A stretch of DNA of 64,000 nucleotides from Paragonimus skrjabini miyazakii (lineage: Eukaryota; Platyhelminthes; Trematoda; Plagiorchiida; Troglotrematidae). Where the stretch lies: the NCBI GenBank assembly GCA_014338405.1, contig JTDE01002247.1, forward strand, positions 6,554 through 70,553. Direction: 5' to 3'. The notes beneath the pieces are model-generated. The model was not told the origin of the DNA. It made no database searches and worked only from the letters and a program-made list of their open reading frames with translations. Below are positions 21,416-34,664 of the stretch, in pieces. How positions within the stretch are numbered: position 1 is the stretch's first letter; every line of letters begins with the position of its first letter. A program made the translations under genes and the position numbers.

Positions 21416-24000
21416 ACAGGACTTTTCGAGAAAACGAAAAGTGACATTCTCAGTGTGTAGTGACCAGCGATCGTGTGGCTTCTCTAAAGATCCCGGCTGC
21501 AACCGTGTTTTCCTGCTTGCCTGTTCTGCACACATGACAGAATTGAACACGAAAGACGGGATCGGATACCCTTGACGAACACCACTAAGTGACGACCGTC
21601 CGATACCGTTGTCCATCACCCTCCCCCATCTTGCTTGCAGAGTCAGCATACTTATATTTTGTGACCACGTTGTCGCTTGACCACCACGCGTTTTCACCCA
21701 ACTGTTGATGTTCCCACTAGATAATGCCCGGTACAGAAGACGTTCAGCATACAGTTATCTCAACAGATTCACTTATTTCCCTGTTACTCCCTTGCAAGAA
21801 AGGCAGTTCCAGAAAACGTTATGAACAACTGAATTGAACGAAGCCTTTAGATCCAAAAAGACCACGCCCGTCAGCTGCCTATGAGAGTGTCAATGCTCCA
21901 GCATCCGCCGCACGGCAAAAATGTGATCAACGCACTCTCGACCGGACCGGAATCCTGCCTGATCTTCATGTAGCTGATTCTCTCTGAGTTCACTGAGCCG
22001 ACGTAGTATGGGGCCACTGCACAATTTGAACGCAACAAACACTAAGTTGATGCCCCTCTGGTTGTTACAAACGGTTCAGGCCTCCTTTTTGGAACGGGAA
22101 TTACTGTTGGTAAGCACCAATCATGAGGTACCTGTTCAGTTTCCCAAACCGTCTGAGGTGGTTTCGTCGGTTCCGATATCAACCTGTCCCCACCATCCTT
22201 GAAAAGAGAAGGGGAGAAGCGATCTGTTCAGTGAGCCTTGTTACACTCCAATATCTTAAGCTCCAGAGCCACTTCTGTTTTTGACGGAGTACCGTCCAGA
22301 ACATAATAACTGATCGTTCGAATCCAGGCGTATGCGTGATCTGACTGGAGCCAATTGAACCGTTATTCAAAATGTTGAGCCCATATGTCAAATCTGTGCG
22401 ATTGGCTAATGACAAGTGAACCATCTTTTTCCCATGTTATCTGCCCTACATTAACTCGATGGGCAATGCAACCACGGACCGAGGAAGATAGTTTTCTGTC
22501 ATTCCCAAATCATGCGGCTCGTTCCATCTCCGACTGTTCCACCAAGTAATTCTTACGGTTTTTGTGCGATCTTTTAGTCAGCTTGCGTCCAAGCTCTCGA
22601 CGGTCATCGTCATATTCAGGGCCAGGTGGAATCAAGTGACGCCTGTTCACAAGGTTTGTCGTTGTATCGCAAATCCATTTATGTCGCAACTGCACAGTTT
22701 TCACAGTAGGTTTTCACAACTGCTGCAATTTTTTCACAATGCTTGTCAGGTTCCTTCACCTGACTTGAACTGGGAAAGTTGTTCGCCAATATTCCGCCGT
22801 AGGCGTTCTTTACACTATCCTCGCTCAAATGTTAGTTAAGTATCTTGAATTTATAAATGTATAACCTCTGGGGAAATTATAAAACAAAACGGGCAAGCAC
22901 AACAGCATGCCCCGAGTCCAGATATTTGTTCAATAATCTACGACAGTCCTTAGCGAACTGGTGCCACTTGTAGCTGTGATAGATGGTGAAGAACAGGGTG
23001 GTGTCCATGTAACAGCGTGAGATGTGCACGGCCGTAGTGGTAGTTCTTCATTTTCGGTGCCTTTTGCTCGGATACCAAACATACCTCCCAGCCGCTTTTC
23101 TTCTGGATAAACACGACTAAGCTGAGAATTAAAATCACATGCTAGTATGACGATGTTGGAGTGTTTGTTTCTGCTTCAAAAGCCGAACGAGGTCGTCTGT
23201 ACACATTTTTGGTGACATTCGGACAGCTATCCGTTGGAGCCTACGCCGATGTAATGATTATAAAACACTTTTGTCACCTGTGTTCACGGAGTTTAACTGA
23301 TGTATTGAGTCTGACAGCGCGCAGTTCGTTCGCTGGAACCCAGTCGGGCGGACATTGATCTGGTGTAGAACTCAGCGCGAGATCCCCTCTAGCTTGACGA
23401 CGAGATTTAGTTTCGGTGTCACCAGAGACCCTGAAAGGGAAGTCTTTGGATCGACAGTTATTTAGAGGTGAGCTCAAGTGAATAACGGTGCTAGAATGGT
23501 AGACTGGCGTCTCCGACACATAAAACACACCAAGCTCCAGAGTTGAGCGGGGGCTTTCCAGTTCAGCTTGCTGACCAACCTGTCGCAGAATTCGGGCACT
23601 GACGGCATCAATGTTCACCAGTTGTCTTGGCTTTAAAAAACAGTTTTCACCCGACGGAACAGAAATGACGGAAAACTTGATGGGCAGAATAAAATTAGAA
23701 TGTCTTAATGGGTGATTAATAACACTGTCCAAAGAACAACCTCTGATGCCTCCCGGTGGTTTACGTCACGAAAGAAGTTTGACTTGAGGGACCCTACCCA
23801 GAGTCTCTGACTCAAAAGTCTGACCTGCGGTACAGGTTTTTCTAGGGGAGCCCTAGCTGGAGCCAATGCTTCGAAAGTCTGACTCATTTGATGGTGAAGG
23901 GCTTGCCTAGACCGGTGGCGCAGTGAACAGGACAATAATGTCTGCTTCTAAGCACTGCTGCATGCGGTGGATGTATTCAAAGCTACATCAGGCTCTTGGA
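21416..24000 (-). mobile_element. RTE LINE, rearranged copy (endonuclease + RT)
   Basis: Read on the minus strand from about 24,000. N-terminal leader (LLSQRLWVGSLKSNFF) is followed by the endonuclease at 23,640-23,290 (RQVGQQAELES, FYVSETPVYHSSTVI, DWVPANELRAVRL). Its middle follows near 23,170-22,950 (NIVILACDFNSQLSR, LGGMFGI), then LDSGHAVVLARF, equivalent to the SDH box, near 22,900. A linker (NRRHLIPPGPEYDDDRREL) lies at about 22,650-22,590. RT follows with LRRLSELRENQLHEDQAG, FRSGRECVDHIF and VVFLDLKASFNSV (about 22,000-21,840). A piece of the element's own C-terminal domain (VKTRGGQATTWSQN) is then followed by RT motif B (SGVRQGYPIPSFVF), so the order is scrambled. Many frameshifts. 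Confidence 0.82.
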
Positions 24001-25260
24001 TGATACCGAATGCTTTTCGAGCGTAATGGGTGATACACCGGTGGTCACGGTCAACCGTTAAACGATTGGACTGTTATTTGCTTGAGAGCACCTATTCTAA
24101 CTTAATTCTTCTTTATTTGAAGGTCAGCTGTACTGCGACTATGAAACTAGTTCTGGTATATGCTCATAAGATCGTGCCTCACCACCTAAATACTCCTACG
24201 CGGTCAGTAGTGTGGCACAAAACCCTTTTGATCTAACTAGCAAAGTGGGACCTGGAAGAGCCTAAGTCCCAATCAGTGTAGCCCTCCGGATGGATACAAT
24301 GCACAAGCTTGACCCCCATGTCACGGTAGCAAAATAGAATATAACACCGTCGTTCTGTGAAGCTCCTCAGCATTCGGTCGAAACAGCTGACTGCCGAATC
24401 AGTTTAAAAAACACCGTGAAACGTTAGTCTCATTTTACCGTACAATCCGCACGAAAACACGTGCACACACGGACACCTTTGCCGTTACGCTTTTTCGAGC
24501 CTTGCTTCTGATCAACCATTGCAACCGTAGCGTCCTCGGATCAGCATTTCGTACGAATGAATTTTCGTTTGTGGTGGTGTTGAAATATGTACGCACTGTG
24601 TTGATCTCCTGAATAGCCAGTCTTTGTGTCAGCCGAAATTTTGGTTCACAACACAGGTGTTTTGTAACTCTTATTCGTAAGTTAGCAAAATAAATTGAAA
24701 TTACGGTTCTTATCTGTTTACATCCTAAACATTACACAATTTTCGTAGATGATTAAGTAAAGCTCAGTACAGTGCTTTTAAACTCTGATTTATCATAAGA
24801 CTTGTACCTCAAATTATTGTAAGGAATAATTCAGCGTTCTCGCAAAAGTCTCAGCGCACACTGCAAATTTGACTACGTACGTTTGAGAACGAAAAAATTA
24901 ACTCTTAATTTCTCAAAAAAAGATAGTTGACAGTTGGTTACTCATCACATTTTCCGAACAGAAAACTTATATTGTATTGTCTCTCAACTCCAGCTTTACA
25001 GGGGTCCTTGTTAGAAATGACTTTAGTGTCACGCAGATAAAATCAACAGAAATGATTAGCAGAGTTTCAAAGCAAATTCAGCATTAAAATGTGACTCTAC
25101 ATAAAGAAACACGTTGCTACGCCCGTTAATGACGCACCTGTTTGCAGCCCTGATTGCTGGTGGAATGTGCAAGCACTAGGATTACCCTCAGCCACAGTTT
25201 GTACAAATTAAGGTAGAATGCTATTCCGAAATGAGCGAATATTGACGGCATGTATGGAAG
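24001..25260. other. No gene recognised
   Basis: AT-rich sequence with only short frames. No RNA gene, repeat or mobile element was recognised. Confidence 0.5.
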
Positions 25261-25279
25261 ACACGAGGAAACCAAATGC

Positions 25280-26425
25280 AGTATAAGATTTTTATTAGGA
25301 TTTTTGTAAAAAATAAAAGCTCGAAATATGTGGAAACGTAAGTAGTATGTATTTAGTGATCAAAATTCGTCAGAACCATACGACAGATCTCGTAGTTGTT
25401 GCCACTCATCAGGTATGCGTACCCGATGAAACTGGATCATACATCCTATCAAAGGGAAAAGTGGTTATGGCTACTGATTCCAAGAACTGACCCGCAAGTT
25501 AGCTAGAGTGTAAAAGCTGGAATTGCTTCATACGAAATTAACAAGAGGTACTTAGCAAATGTATAGATGATGAGAAGTGGCTTCTGATATGCTCAAAATG
25601 ACATGATCACCTAGACCACTGACATAGTAAAGGTCACCACTATCACAGACACAAATGTCGTGGGTTTCGTATACAGTCCTTGACGGGTTTAGTCTACCCG
25701 TATAGATGCATGAAAGATTTTGGATGCTGTACAGATAAGATCTAGTCTTGATCACCTGCTGTTCATCTTCCTTTTTATCAATGCGATCCAGTGCCCATCA
25801 CTATCATTGGACAGTCACTGGTTACCTCTAATTATATATTGGATTACGGGTGGCTGGTCAGGACTGTAGTCTATGTGGTTCAGACCCTACTCAAAGTTCC
25901 TCCCATCTATCACACTCTTACAGACTATTAAGCCAGTCCTTATCGCGGTACGAATTGGTATTACTGGTGGCCTCTTGAAACGGTGAAGCTCAAGCCTAGT
26001 TCTTCTGTCCAGTAGAGGGTGACTGAAAATTGTATTCGCCTGCAAGTCTGCGACCAAGGCTGAGCGCAGTCCGATTTACGATCCATAAATCGTCCTCACA
26101 ACTTCAATGCTCCACACAACAATTTGTACCGTTGTATTAGAATAAGCCCAATTTTGAGGGTCGTTCATTCGATCTGAAGTAGCTAGTGTGTTAGAACAGG
26201 AATGCTGCCACATTGAACTCACTTGTTCATGGGTCATAGGTGACTAAGCTGACATGTTTATTGGCTTGTTATCAGTATCGGATAAGTTCCACAGCATCGA
26301 CATCCCGTAAGAAACTCACATCATGAAGTTCACACACTGGGGGCAATTGACTGTAATGGATACAAGCTAAACTCTCTAGATACAGACAATGAATAGCACA
26401 CGGCCACCTAATTGTTTTCTCATGT
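25280..26425 (-). pseudogene. Possible 3' end of an NHL/YWTD-type beta-propeller gene or pseudogene
   Basis: The minus strand shows two resembling blades. About 26,415-26,290: LYLESLACIHYSQLPPVCEL then HDV. 25,755-25,552: LYSIQNLSCIYTGRLNPS then ETHDICVCDSGDLYYVSGLG and DHVILSIS, close to the NHL pattern HxICVxDxGDxYVADxGNHRI. A last exon may start after CCACTTTTCCCTTTGATAG (about 25,445) and end FHRVRIPDEWQQL...SDEF with a TGA near 25,360. About 70 bases further on, the minus strand has AATAAA (near 25,290). A donor at CTAG/GTGATC would join the last two in phase. In the first blade, stops interrupt the apparent homology unless GTGAGT there is a donor. This may be a live gene's 3' end or a relic; function not assigned. 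Confidence 0.35.
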
Positions 26426-27400
26426 AGCATTGATTAACTTGAAACAACCGGCAACCAACCTAAATGGATATCTGCTAAAGAAGTGCATGCAAACTTGTCC
26501 ACACGGTCGCTCGCACAACGAATGATCCGAATTGGTTATTGTAAAGTGTACATACAACATGAAACAGACAAATCAGCAATGGACTCCTTCTATATGACAC
26601 AAGCGAAAAACAGATACCTCCTCATTCTAATGTTACCTGGAATCCGATGTACACATTCTCATTTCTTTTTGCATTTAGGGTGAGTGCAATAGAAGATGAG
26701 CACTTGGAAGGGGAAGAAAAAGAATGACTGCTTCCAAATTAAACCATTCAAATTGTACTACTAGTAAGTAGTTTAGTAGGTTTGGTAATTTAGGAAAGAC
26801 CCAGTTGCGAAAAATCTGCACTTCGGGTAACTTGTCAACTTTGCCAAACTACTTATCACCAATACAATCTCAAGGCTAATTGGTGGCTTTTGTGAATTCC
26901 AGCGTGAACTGATTGCAAAAATCTTGTTTGGGCTGTCAATCTGCTGGAGCGTTTGGCGTTTGGATTGGGCAGAAAACTAACCCCAAACATGAAATTTCTC
27001 AGCTTCTGATGTGACTTCCTAATTCAGCTGGCCGCGTCTGGACATTCTATTTCTGTCACCGATTCGAATCCAACCAAAGTCCAGACTTTCCGAAACTGAG
27101 TCTATTCTTTATTCAGACTTAACCAAACAGTATTTAAATTGATATTAGTCGTCATCCAGTTGTCCGTAATCAAAATTTTTAGTAATAGGTGAGATGTCCG
27201 AAGTAATGTGCAAGTAGAGGACAGCAAAACTGTTCTGGCGTACGGTAACTTTGGAACATCCAGTATTATCAAATATTGGCCGTTCAGTAGAAGTTTAGTT
27301 AAAATTATCCAGAGTCCAGATTCGACTGGAAGAATCATACACTCCAAAGCTATGTATATTCTATACAAACTAGTGTCTTCTCGCGGGTGCATATAATTGA
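26426..27400. other. No gene recognised; B-box repeat copy B at about 27,045-27,100
   Basis: Non-coding. 27,045-27,100 carries GATTCGAATCCAACCAAAGT, similar to 8,594-8,613. A possible EGF-like cysteine cluster on the minus strand near 26,540 (CERPCGQVCMHFF) might belong to the candidate gene at 25.3-26.4 kb, but the support is thin. Confidence 0.4.
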
Positions 27401-27414
27401 AGATCAGGTTGTCA

Positions 27415-28560
27415 AAAATAGAGATTTTAATCTGCCCAACATCGACGTCGTCAATGGTCAGTCTTCTGGTTCTGATGCTGCGGAATTCTTCAACTTTGTG
27501 CTAGAAGTTGGCTTTAATGAGAATATAAATCAATACACATAATGGCGGGAGTGTGACAAACCATCTCTACTGGATCTCGTACTGTCCAACGAACCGGTCA
27601 AAGTGGGTGCTACCTTTGATAGAAGTATTCACGTGATGATCTTCTTTCGCTTTACTGTCAACCGCCCGTGAAGACGACAAGCCGTAAATTGCGATAAGTC
27701 GATTTTAGCATGATAATAGATTATCTACGCAAAACAAGTTGGTCACAGATAAACGAATTTAGCTTGGTGGACTATATTTCCAATTAAATCTCTCTACTAG
27801 GATTGCTACGAACGTTATGCTTTAGTCCTATCGTGTACCTCACCGTAAGTCGTAACAAAATCGATAACCAACAGTCACTTACGAGGAAAGAAGTCATTGT
27901 TGGACATTTTCCTACTCATGTGAGATGAAACCCTTCGCTGGACACACCAAAGAGTTTGCAAAAAACGTTAGTACCGGCTGTAACATTTGACGGTCGAACC
28001 CATCAGCTTAGCTTAATGCAGTCATTCATCGACTGCTTCAAAAAAATCTTCGGATATATTCCATTCTTGACCAAATCCAGAGCTGTTGTATTGAGTCTCA
28101 GCGGCCTCAACAGGCTCTCGACATGCAACTCTGAAACTTCAGGTATTCTGCCAGTTTAGAATGCCGCGGTATCTGGGAGAAAGATGGCGAAGAACGTCCA
28201 TGTGTATGAGGAATAGTGATCATCAAGCTTCCCGAATTCAGAAGTGTTAAACTGAGAGGACTGATAATTTACCTGGCCTGAATGAAATACCGTCATCAGC
28301 GCTGAAGGAGTGTGTAGGTGTACTTAGGAAACCTTTAGCCTATCTATTCCATCAGCCCTATTTCACCAACCAAGTTTCGAAACTACGGAAACATTGCGTT
28401 ATGTCGCTAAGATATAAAAATGATGATCCTACTGATGCTGACGACTTTCGCCGGTTGCTCTACTATCATAATGGCATGCAAAATGATGAGAACGCCTGGT
28501 TGTGTTACCATGTCATTCTTCTAACTTACTCATAGCGTAAATTTTCGGATCCATCAGTAT
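27415..28560 (+). mobile_element. CR1-type LINE, endonuclease end and RT start, degenerate
   Basis: Begins with the endonuclease motif RDFNLPNIDVVNGQSSGSD (consensus GDFNxPxIDW), then KPSLLDLVLSNEPV, the usual 'PSLLDLVFT' motif of CR1/Jockey endonucleases. After about 700 bases of linker with stops, the RT N-terminus appears near 28,275-28,460: PGLNEIPSSALKECV, LRKPLAYLF and KHCVMSLRYKNDDPTDADDF (consensus KxAxVTPIYKKGxRxDxxNYRPI). Downstream RT motifs including the catalytic YADD are absent. Clearly inactive. The clade call is from motif type; the exact family is unresolved. Confidence 0.78.
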
Positions 28561-30329
28561 AAACAAGTTGCACAGCGAAGTCGCCTGCAATGCAAGAAAA
28601 ATAGTTTCGACGTTCGCGTTTGTTCTTCTTGAAATACGCTGCCTGAGTAGGTTGTGCGGGCACAATCTTGGGAGTCGTTTACAAGACTGTTGGATGAATG
28701 GCCGTTAACTAAGTTGACCTCTGCCCACTGGTTATTTTTAAATTAGAATTATGACGCTATTACTATGCCCTATATTTCTTTATATATATTGTTCACACGA
28801 GTACTAAGATCAGTACCGTTTAGTCGATTTCGTTCTGATTAGATTAACATAATAATGTCAAAATCTACTAGATTGCTTTTCTCACTACTGTCTACTCCCT
28901 TGACTGTCATTCCGAATATAGATATTATCCAGTTTCATTCGTCTGTTTCCTTGACATCAAGCTCACGTTCACTCTTAAAATGCTCGACAGCTGGAAGTTG
29001 CTATAATAAAAACCTCCATTCATATGCGTTCATCATTTCACACACGAATGAGAAAGAAAAGTGGTAACCCGGCCCCGCTCTAAGATCAACGTTGCCGAAT
29101 ATCCAGAACATACAGAACTACAGAACCACACCGAAACATTTGGATGCATAGAAATTAAACAACTGTAGAACTTTCTTCCACGAAAGAAATCAGTGAACCA
29201 AATGAATATTTCCCAAGTTATTTTTCAGTGTATTCTTTCGCACCCACATTTTTCCTAAATTCCTATGAAATTTGTGAAAAGGCGATAACGCGAACAGCTG
29301 CTTTCAGGCGCTCTGATCAGTCTTTTCTAGTTACGTCAAATAGGCGCGGGTTATACGTGACAGTCGACTGAGTCAGTAAATGCCATACAGAACGGAGTAG
29401 AACATATGATTCTGGACAGGGGTGGTGGTGATGTACGTGAGATTTTGACATATATGTCAGCCATGAAACGCTTGGATGTTGGCGTCAAATAATGCATTCG
29501 CCCGATCGGTCGGAGGCGTAAAACTTTAGAAAAGAATGACATCAAGTTCAACGATGAACCGAAATGATGTGTTCACAGCTGTTCAGCCGTTAATTTGAGC
29601 CAAAATATGGTTGAGGTGCTGTTACCAGGTTTTCAAGCTTGCTAACCGGTCAAAAGACGGCCGAGTACAAATGGGAGTTCAGTTTTGATGCTGACAACGG
29701 TATCCAAGTCAATTCTCCGAGGATTCACAGTTTAATGTTTTGCAGAGTAGTTCTGTTCTGTACGCCACCATAATTGTAACATACAATCCGGTCTTTTTTG
29801 CTAGATTTCCCCTTAAACAGTTGGCCAAATCTGGGCAACGTGCGGACACAGGGGAACAGCTTTCTCCCGAAGTAGGGTTTCTAGTAATAATCCTGTAAAA
29901 GGAGATAACATGAACAAGCATGAGCCAGAAGCTCAGTAAACCGTGCATACGACTTACACGAACAAAAACCAGCAGCACGCTTTGTCACACAATTCAACGT
30001 CAATCCGTGCGGGCCTGTTAGTTTCGATTGCGCTTCACGTAAGTATATCTGAATAGCAGGGTACCGAAATGCAATCTCCTGAAGTGAACATTTATTGATG
30101 GCAAGATGTACGAAAAACATGAGCGAAGTATTTTATACATAGAACCCGACAGAAGAAATGGATCAGCTTTACTAGAAAAAACCGACTAAAATAGTTGAGT
30201 TTTATCAGACAACTAAGACATCTGGAAGACGACAACACATAAGAACGAAGCAACAGCTGCTTGGAAAACCCGCCCAAATTATTTCATTTGATGAGACACT
30301 TGGACACGATCGATACACCGCACATAAAA
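28561..30329. other. No gene recognised
   Basis: Short frames on both strands, the longest 89 codons at 29,709-29,978 minus. None shows a known motif. Confidence 0.5.
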
Positions 30330-30665
30330 GGGCTATCATCCCATCTCTGTATGGTTATACAAAGTTGATAGAAATCAAGTGCCAGGAAGACTAACTCGAG
30401 CTTATGCAGCTATTCATGGAATGTTTTGGCTTAAAAACCATAGAAGACGTGTGAACGCATTAACAGAAGACAGACCACGTACATCCCAGAAAATAGTTAT
30501 GACTTTGCGGACTTCGTTGATTCAGTCGACATCGGCAATCACAACAAGATATCATCAGATACGACATTGCTATTCACCAATGTGTTACTTTTTGAAATAT
30601 TGAATCAGATTGAAACTTACGTTTTTACGGGGAGACTGTGTGAATTGTTGTTGTATTTCAGTTTT
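30330..30665 (+). mobile_element. Penelope-like RT fragment
   Basis: Contains SLYGYTK near 30,345 (family LYGLPKVHK). In another frame there is YIPENSYDFADFVDSVD then IGNHNKISSDTTLLFTNVLL (about 30,480-30,580), corresponding to DFVxxLxxxxxxSFDVTSLFTNVPL of PLE reverse transcriptases. The middle and catalytic motifs are missing. Very short, frameshifted. Confidence 0.65.
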
Positions 30666-33439
30666 CGCCGTAGACACAATGATAGGGCCATTCTCACCAA
30701 ATGTATCAAGGGTCCAAAGAGAGTGTATGAACGCCTTCACTACAAAACACTGACACGGTTTAAAAGCATTACATGGACAACATTTTTTGTTTCATTGCAA
30801 ACAAAGATCACACCCAATCCATATTGATGTACATCGCAACATACAGTTCACTGTCAATCCTTGCTCAGTTGACCAGATAGGTCAGTTCAGAGGTCAGCTC
30901 GTCGCTAAAAAACTTGGAAGGGTATCGTTTTGTATCGTTTTATTCACCCAAACCACATGAAGAATTTAATCGGCTGTTTTTTAAATGGGACACGGAATAT
31001 TCTGGATTCTTAGATCCTTCAGGATGAATTATAACTGACGTCATCAATTTCCAGATTTACCAGTTATAAGGACAGAAGCAAAAGAACTTGTAGTAAAAAA
31101 CGTCATTACAAGTAGCTTGTGTCGAACGACTTGCGGTTCTACGCACCCACCCACCCACACATATCGTATTTCGTGTGAACCCGACAAACTGAGACGGAGA
31201 AGCGTGTGAGAGTAGGTCTTTATAGTTCAACCACTTAGTACTCATTAGTAAGTATGACAGTGAAACTAATGTCTCTCGGAATCAAAAGATTCCGGCGCTA
31301 AGTCATGAGTTAAAAAGAGAGATACTCACACATCAAGATCACAAACATCTTAGTAAAGGAGATTGTACTGGTGCATTCTCCTCACGGTTAGGAGTACAAA
31401 TGCTTCTAACTATCGATTGACACGCCAAACTAAGCCTTCAAAATAAAATGTGCCAACGAAGTCGGAAAACTGAAAAGGTGGTAAACCATCATGGCCTAAG
31501 CTTCTGAAAAGAAGAGTGAATGAATTATTAGAAGGCGAGAGTGTTTGATTGATATTAATGAAAACAGATACATATAAGCGAACTATCGCAACCGTGCCGG
31601 CTTCATATTTGTACGCTGAGGAATTAACAGCCCGAGACAACTAGTACATTCCAGGCTGTAATCATGGCCTTGACACCACGATTTGTAGCAACAGTAACTC
31701 CACTTCTTACCACGCGACTGAGTTCACAGCTATGCGACGTCCACTTATTGAACTTTTGGACACCCATCCGAATTGCACTCCTCCAGGTGATCCGGTTTAA
31801 AGCCATGTTCCCCAGTGAGTCAAAATCATACTTGAATAACGTGAATACCGCAGTTTCTTACCACTAGTGCTTTGCTTACCAGATTTCAACAGTCCGTACA
31901 TTCGATTTATGCGTCGCCTTGTGGTTCTTCCAAAGATAAGCTTTCGACAATTGTTTTGGCTTAACACCAATATAAGTTAAATCTCTTCAACGTGTACGCG
32001 GTAAAGTACCTTTCTATTTGGGGTGATATAAGACCACCGAATGTTCAGAGTGCGACTCAGACGTGCGGATTTAAGTGGTCCAGATATCTCACCTCTCGGT
32101 AATACAATGTCTGGAATTCATTGCAACATAACAACGCGGACGAAAACGCAGTTCGTTAAACATACATTTTCTTTCCACATTCCGCCGACGGCACTGAGAA
32201 ACACGTCTTTCAAGATTTCCACTGGCTTTGACTACATGAGCTTGTAACTCGCGGTCTACGGACAGATCTTTCTAGCCCAATTAGCAGAAGTTTGCACAAT
32301 TATCCACAACTCTTGCACTGATGCGGATTCAAACAGTAGCCATAACATACCCATTCGGAGATGGCTGAAAGAATGACAACATCCTATATACACTAACATT
32401 CAAACCAAACTTGGATGCTGTGATTGTAAAAGTCATTGTCATTCACTCCTTGTTTCATTGCAACCTGCGTAACTAGCGTATTGTCATCTGCGGGCGGTGA
32501 AATCCGAACGGACCAGTTACATATCACCCTTGGTGTGCTCCAAAATTCAACAGATCACCACCTACACATGTTGAACATACTGAACACCGTCCTCTGCATT
32601 CTGAAAGATAACTGTTACTAGTAAGATTAAATATGAGCTAAGCGTAGTTAGAGCAAAGACAACCTCTACTGTACTCAACTGACAATATTAAAAGAATCGT
32701 AATCCGGTCCACACGATTGCACCTTCATCTTTTTACTCAAAGGTAACGTTCTGGTTTAATTGACGAAACTACCTGAACAACCATACACTCCAGCACTGTC
32801 CACAGTAACTCACAGCTCATGGAGACAAACAGCCTGATAAGCTCCATCAAAAGATGTATATAGGGTCAAGCGAACCAAAACGACCTGGTGTGAATAAGAA
32901 ACTCAACAAATAAAGAGTGTATTGTTGACACATGGAATCGACGTGTGAGCAGGCGATAAGACGATAATACAGCAAAACTGTAAGCGAGCGTGTGGCATTA
33001 ATCTTGCATCCGAGTGCGCGGGGTACTGGCCTGTACCTCTGCCTGTTCAACAAAATGTTTAAGCTCATGCGACGGTTTGTAACAAAAGGATACTAGTGAA
33101 AATCGGAACTCGAAAGTAATCAGTAACAAATAAACAGTGTCGCTACACCCGTCGTTATCCGTCATGAATGTCCGCGTGAGTCAAACTGGATGCGTATCCA
33201 GTTTTACCCTCGTGGAGGGAAATCAGCAAAAATCTAGCGTCTAGTTTGATGGCCACTTCGAGTCTTCTAACGATTTTCAGTAAGTAATACACGTGCCCGA
33301 AACTTGAAGCCCAAATTACCCAGATCTAACCAATTTCTGTATTTCAATATTTAGTGGTCATCCTTTGATCTGAAAGACAATAATGGGAAACATGTGTAGC
33401 ACCGCCCTAGGGGATTACGATAAATATCACGAATAGAGT
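30666..33439. other. No gene recognised
   Basis: About 2.8 kb of AT-rich sequence. Frames of 60-76 codons occur on both strands (for example 31,410-31,640 minus) without recognisable domains. No structured repeats were seen. Confidence 0.5.
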
Positions 33440-34071
33440 AAACTTACGAAGAAAACGAGGTTTTATTAGATGGGAATTTAAAAACGCTCCTAAACCATCT
33501 TTGAGGACCTCGGAAGGAGAGTTGTTCCAGTGGTTGATAACCTTGTACGAAAAGAACTACTGTCTAAGGAATGTCCGAGGATGCAGCTTGTAGAACTTTT
33601 CATGACAAGATCAACCATTATCAGTCATCAACACAATGAACTGCTTGATCATTCCAGTGTTAAATGGAATGTGTATAAAGATTAGGTCACAGTCGAGTTG
33701 TCGAAAGTCATAAGCACAACTCACAACTTTCAATTCTCGATCCATAAGTTACAGGACGCAAGCGTGTGACCAGCGAAAATGTTTTTTTTCAGGCTAATGT
33801 ATACGGCTTGCTTGCCGTACTCAAATAGAAGCCTTATATAATCACGGAAGAGTGTCTGAGTCGTCTTCTTGCCTGTACTTAGGAAATTCTGTCTTGTTAT
33901 CCCTTTATTGCGGTTACCTCGTAACGAGTAATGAAAGACAAACTGGATGACATTCAGTTTATTAAATATTTCCTCAGATCGATTCGTAATATCTACAATG
34001 TTCAGCTCACTATGAATCACAAAGGCGCTACCAGGGTCTGCACCGAGTGATCTACGTGCACTGACTATCAT
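33440..34071 (-). mobile_element. CR1-type LINE, 3' end of the RT ORF
   Basis: The minus-strand frame 34,071-33,730 (113 codons) holds KTTQTLFRDYIRLLFEYGKQ then AVYISLKK, matching the CR1 C-terminal motif FxxYIRPxLEYGxxAxxPxLKKD. Further along the minus strand, in other frames, come a decayed YRRLRGDLI region (LRDFRQLDCDLIF) and FFSYKVINHWNNSPSEV (consensus FFSxRVxxxWNxLPxxVV), the usual last motif of CR1 ORFs. 3' UTR is not delimited. Opposite in strand to the 27.4-kb copy, so a separate insertion. Confidence 0.75.
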
Positions 34072-34664
34072 TTAGGAAGGATTCCATTCGTCTGATTGGC
34101 CCTTAATTGCGTCAAGATCCATCTATACTGTACTGGAAGAACTAGTAGTTCAAAATTTTATACCGACTATGCAGGCAAGAGCGTTTCTGAAAATATTATT
34201 CGGAAGATAGTTAATGTATTTAAGAAAGAATCAAGGATCTACCATTGATTTTTGGGAAACTCCTGTGCAAATGGAAGAGGGAAATGAATGGTTCGATCCA
34301 GTTTCATTTGCAAACGTTCTGCCATCAAGTAACGAGATAATGCAGTGGAGGAACTTTCTTTGAGTGTCATATGTTTCAAGTTAATGCTTGGGAGGCAGTG
34401 TAGGACACAGTCAATAGCCGATGGCGAAATCGAAGAGAATAGCATCTGAGATGAGACCATTGTTTCTGGTTTCTGTCAGACACTCAATGATAATAAGCGC
34501 ATGCGTTACGCATGACCAAGAATGAAAGGAGCTATCCTGGGTAAAAAATGGGTAATTTCCTAGGGTATGTCTGAGCATTTAAGGTTTACAAATGTGACGT
34601 CAGCCTATCGTATCCGGATTGGATACCAGTCGTAGTCTGGCGAATCGTTCAATGGGGCAAAACC

